Source: Moringa oleifera (taxonomy: Eukaryota > Streptophyta > Magnoliopsida > Brassicales > Moringaceae). Taken from it: DNA of 64,000 nucleotides. The stretch is from positions 1 through 64,000 of the forward strand of contig JAJFZO010000485.1 of assembly GCA_021397835.1 (NCBI GenBank), written 5' to 3'. The translations under genes were made by a program, and so were the position numbers. This document shows, piece after piece, positions 60,795-64,000 of this stretch (position 1 is its first letter; each line of letters starts with the position of its first letter). The notes beneath the pieces were generated by a model. It was not told the DNA's origin. It worked only from the letters and a program-made list of their open reading frames with translations, and made no database searches.

Positions 60795-63700
60795 GACTTA
60801 GCTAGCACGCTCTATGCAGCCGAATGTTGGACCTTTTACCCATGTCGAGCATATTGGAGGCAATAGTGACTCACCTCTTCCGACGGCCCAAGCGATGTGG
60901 CCTTCATGGCATGCTCGCTCGGCACACGATCGAGGGATAGTGACGAGGGTTTGGTTCACGTAGTGTACTACATGAAGGATAACGACGAGGGTTTGGCTCA
61001 CGTGGAGTGTTGTTGGCTTGGCTGGTGCACCTTGTATGGCTATACGCTCGGCCTTCTGCCCATGCGTACCTATTGGGACAATTATGGCTCACCTCCCATG
61101 CCCATGGCTCAAGTGATGTGGCTGTCATGACACGCTCACTGGGCGTATGATTTTGGGATAGTGACGAGGCTTTAACTCACGTTTCTACAGCCGCATGCTA
61201 AGCCTTTTGCCCATGCTGTGCTTATTGGCGATAGTTGAGGCTTGCCTCCCATGACTTTGGCTTGGTTGGCACACCCATTGCAATCGCACACTATGCAATT
61301 CGCCCATACCATATCGACTAGAGGCAAACTAGGCTCGCCGTCTGTGCCCATGGTCCAAGTGACACAATGCTCGTGGCATGTTCACTGGGCACATGACCTA
61401 AGGATAGCAACAAGGGTTTGGCTCATGTAACATGCCATTGGCTTGGCTGACGTGGCATATGTGGCCACAAGTTGCTTTTTTTGTCGATACTATGCCTTCT
61501 AGTGATAGCCATGGGTTGCCTCTCGTGCCTATGGTCCAGGCAATAAGGCACTCATGGAACGCTCGCTAGGCACACGATCAAGGGACAATGATAATGTTTG
61601 GCTAGAGTGATGATCCCTTGGCTTGGTTGGCATGCTTTATGAGGTCGAATGCTAGGCCTTCCACCCATGGCAAGCTAGTAAGGGGTAGATCTAGCTTACC
61701 TCTCATGCACATGGTGTACGTGACGCAGCATTCATGGCATGCTAGCTGGGAACACATTTTTAGGATATCAATGAGAATTTGGCTCACGTGGGGTGCCCTT
61801 GGTGTGGCTAACGTGCCTTACGTAGTTGCACGATCGGCCTTGTTCCCATGTCTACCCTTTTAAGGGCAATCGTGGCATGCCTTATGTGCACATGTGATGC
61901 AACGCTCATTACACACTCATTAGGCCCATGATCAAAAGACAACGATGAGGTCTGGCTCATATGGTGGACCCTTGGCTTGGCTGGTATGCTCAGTGCAGCT
62001 ACATTAGCGTTTGGCCCATGCTAAGCCTATTAGAGGCAGCCGTGGCTTGCCTCATGTGCTCATTTACCATGCGATGCGGTGCTTATTGCACGTTTGCTAA
62101 GCCCACAATCGACAAACAATGACGAAGGTCTGGCTTACCTTGGGCACCTTTTGATTAGTTGGTGCGCTCAGTGCGGTTGCACATTAGGCCTTTCACCCAT
62201 GCCATGCGATTGGGGGCAATCGCGGCTCGGTTTTGTGTCCATTGTCCATGCACTACGATGCTCATGGCACGCTCACTGGGCATATGATATTGGGACAATA
62301 ATGAGGGTTTAGCTTAAGTAATATGCCCTTGGCTTGGCTAAAGCACCCTATGTGGCCAAATGTAAGGTTTTATTGCCATGTCAAGCTACTGCGATAGTCA
62401 TGGCTTACCTCTCGTGCTATGGTTGAGGCAACGCTATGCTTATGGCATACTTGCTAAGCACACGATCGAGGGACTGCAATAAAGGTCTGCTTTATGTGGG
62501 GTGCCTTTGCATTGGTTGGTGTTCCCTATATAGCTATACAATAGGTCTTCTACTAAAAGTTATGCCTGTTAGCGACAAAGATGGCTCAGCTCCCATACCC
62601 ATGGTCCAGGTGACACGGTTATGGCACACTCACTTAGCACAAGTTTTAGGGACAGTGACGAAGGAGGACTGAGCTCATGGAGGGTGCCCTTAGCTTCATT
62701 GGTGCACCTTATGCGATCGCACACTGGGCATTTTCCCATACTGAGCTTGCTAGGGGCAACAGTGGCTTACCTCCCGTCCCTATGGTCTAGACTACATGGC
62801 CCTCACGACACGCTCACTAGGCGTACAACCAAGGGATAAGAACGAGGGTTTTGTTTGCATGGGATGCCTTTAGCTTACCTAGCACACCTCTGCAGCCACA
62901 CACTAGGTCTTCTGCCCATGCCTTTCCTACTGGGGGCCATTATGGCTTGCATCCTACCCTTATGGTCCATGCAATGCGATGCTTATGGCATGGTCATTGG
63001 GTTCACTATCAAAGGATAGTGACGAGGGTGTGGCTTGCATGTAATGCCCTTAGCTTGGCTGATGCGCCTTTGTGGCTGCCCTTTAGGCCATCCATCCATG
63101 TCATGCCTGTACGAAGCAGCCATTGGCTTTCTTCTTGTGGCCATAGTCCATACGATATGGTGCTCATGCCATGCTCTTTCGACACACTACCGAGGGACAG
63201 CGATGAGGATTTGGCTTACTTGGGGTGCCCTTCGATTAGCTGGTATGCCCTATGCAGTCGCACACTCGCCTTTCACCTATGTCTTGCCTTCAAGGGACAT
63301 CTGTGACTTGCCTCCTCTGCTCATCGCCCAGGCGATGCTCTGTTCACGACACGCTCGCTTGGCACATTATCGAAGGACGACGACGAGAGTTTGGCTTATG
63401 TAGCAAGTCTTTGGCTTAGTTAGTATGCCCTATGTGGTCGTACACTAAACCTTCAGCCCATGCGCCCTGTCTCAGAATAATTATGACTCACCTCCCATGC
63501 GCATGGCCTAAGTGACTTGGCCCTCATGGCACGCTTGATAAGCACATGATTTAAGGATAATAATGAGGATTTGGCTCATATAGGGTGCCCTTACCTTGGC
63601 TGGTGCCCTTTATGCGACAGCACGTTAAGCCTTTTGCCCATTACACTTGCTAAGGGCAGCTGAGGCTTACCTTCCAAGCCAATGCTTCATGCATCGTGAC

Positions 63701-64000
63701 GCTACTGGCACACAACCAAGGGATAATAATGAGAGTCTAGCTTGCATAAGGTGCCTTTGGCTTGACTGGCGCACCCATTACGGTCGCACACCAGGCACAC
63801 TAGGCATCCTTTTATTCATTCCACGTCGGCTAAGGGTAACTGAGGCTTGCCTTTCATGCCTATGGTCTAGGTGATGCAATGCTTGTGGCACAATGACTAG
63901 GCATACTATTTAGGGACAACGACGAGGGTCTAGCTCACGTAGGACGCCTTTGGCTTGGCTAGCGTGCCATATGCTGTCACATGCTAGGTCTTTCACCTAT
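60795..64000 (+). repeat. GC-rich ~181-bp satellite array D
   Basis: About 17-18 degenerate monomers in the same orientation as array B, running off the window end. The monomer content (TTGGCTTGGCTGG, CCCATGC, CATGGCACGCTCGCT, GATCGAGGGATAG) and spacing of about 180 bases match the other arrays. Open frames of up to 151 codons (62851-63306) are composition artefacts: they overlap in several frames and read through monomers without a shared phase. Confidence 0.9.

Larger units (their letters stand above)
57988..64000 (+). repeat. Block D: direct duplication of the block starting at 32634
   Basis: From CTTCACTAAGAGTATAGCTTC onward, this block follows 32634 onward base by base with scattered differences. 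It covers the last part of the right-arm EMB506 intron (to about 58295), AT-rich block, pararetrovirus fragment and satellite. At the satellite end it has 1518 bases (62318-63836) that block A lacks, after which the two are colinear again to the window end (about 37140 in block A). Confidence 0.9.

Noticed and set aside
62851..63306. 151-codon open frame in satellite array D, and many other open frames of 60-120 codons in arrays B, C and D.
   Set aside because: They overlap in several frames on both strands, cross monomer boundaries without a constant phase, and follow from GC-rich, stop-poor satellite composition.

Overview
This is a plant nuclear window, almost certainly from a eudicot. It has spliced gene remnants with GT/AG junctions, AT-rich DNA, plant-type CACTA and Mutator (MULE) transposases, and long satellite arrays. 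I found no intact host gene, rRNA, tRNA or CRISPR array. A GC-rich tandem satellite with a period of about 180-183 bp, together with an endogenous pararetrovirus fragment that looks petuvirus-like, points to Citrus or a close relative. That is an inference from what I know of the 181-bp Citrus satellite, not a database result. The setting looks like satellite-rich heterochromatin or its edge.

Layout. 1-8840: a decayed CACTA element. It holds a module with a promoter-like palindrome and an unrecognised antisense gene fragment, then a TNP2-type transposase, then a TNPA-like gene. 8840-15270: a KI-type MULE with the transposase C-terminus on + and a Ulp1-like protease gene with DUF1985 on -, its introns full of minisatellites. 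15790-23260: two neighbouring host-derived pseudogenes, an EMB506-like chloroplast ankyrin protein and an RNase H1-like protein. 17890-32945: a giant inverted duplication of the 3' end of that gene pair, with a satellite loop at its centre. 32946-35449: AT-rich repeat plus a pararetrovirus coat-protein fragment. 35449-38962: satellite. 38963-42870: a third, same-sense copy of the right arm, carrying an RNase H remnant. 42875-47945: satellite in the opposite orientation. 47945-51400: AT-rich repeat with a pararetrovirus coat/protease fragment in inverted orientation. 51919-57987: a second CACTA derivative with a visible 5' terminus, a second copy of the module at 1-2108, and a different surviving part of the transposase. 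57988-64000: a direct duplication of the block starting at 32634 (AT-rich, virus fragment, satellite).

The window is best read as a record of rearrangement. The same few parts (satellite, AT-rich repeat, viral fragment, EMB506/RNase H segment, CACTA) recur in different orders and orientations. Shared breakpoints give a partial order of events. Every coding sequence carries stops, frameshifts or exon losses, except short open pieces such as a 116-codon viral protease stretch. I did not find a clear new functional system. The most notable signals are the large palindrome around the satellite, the virus/satellite junction duplicated with its flanks, and the promoter-like palindrome module repeated in both CACTA copies.
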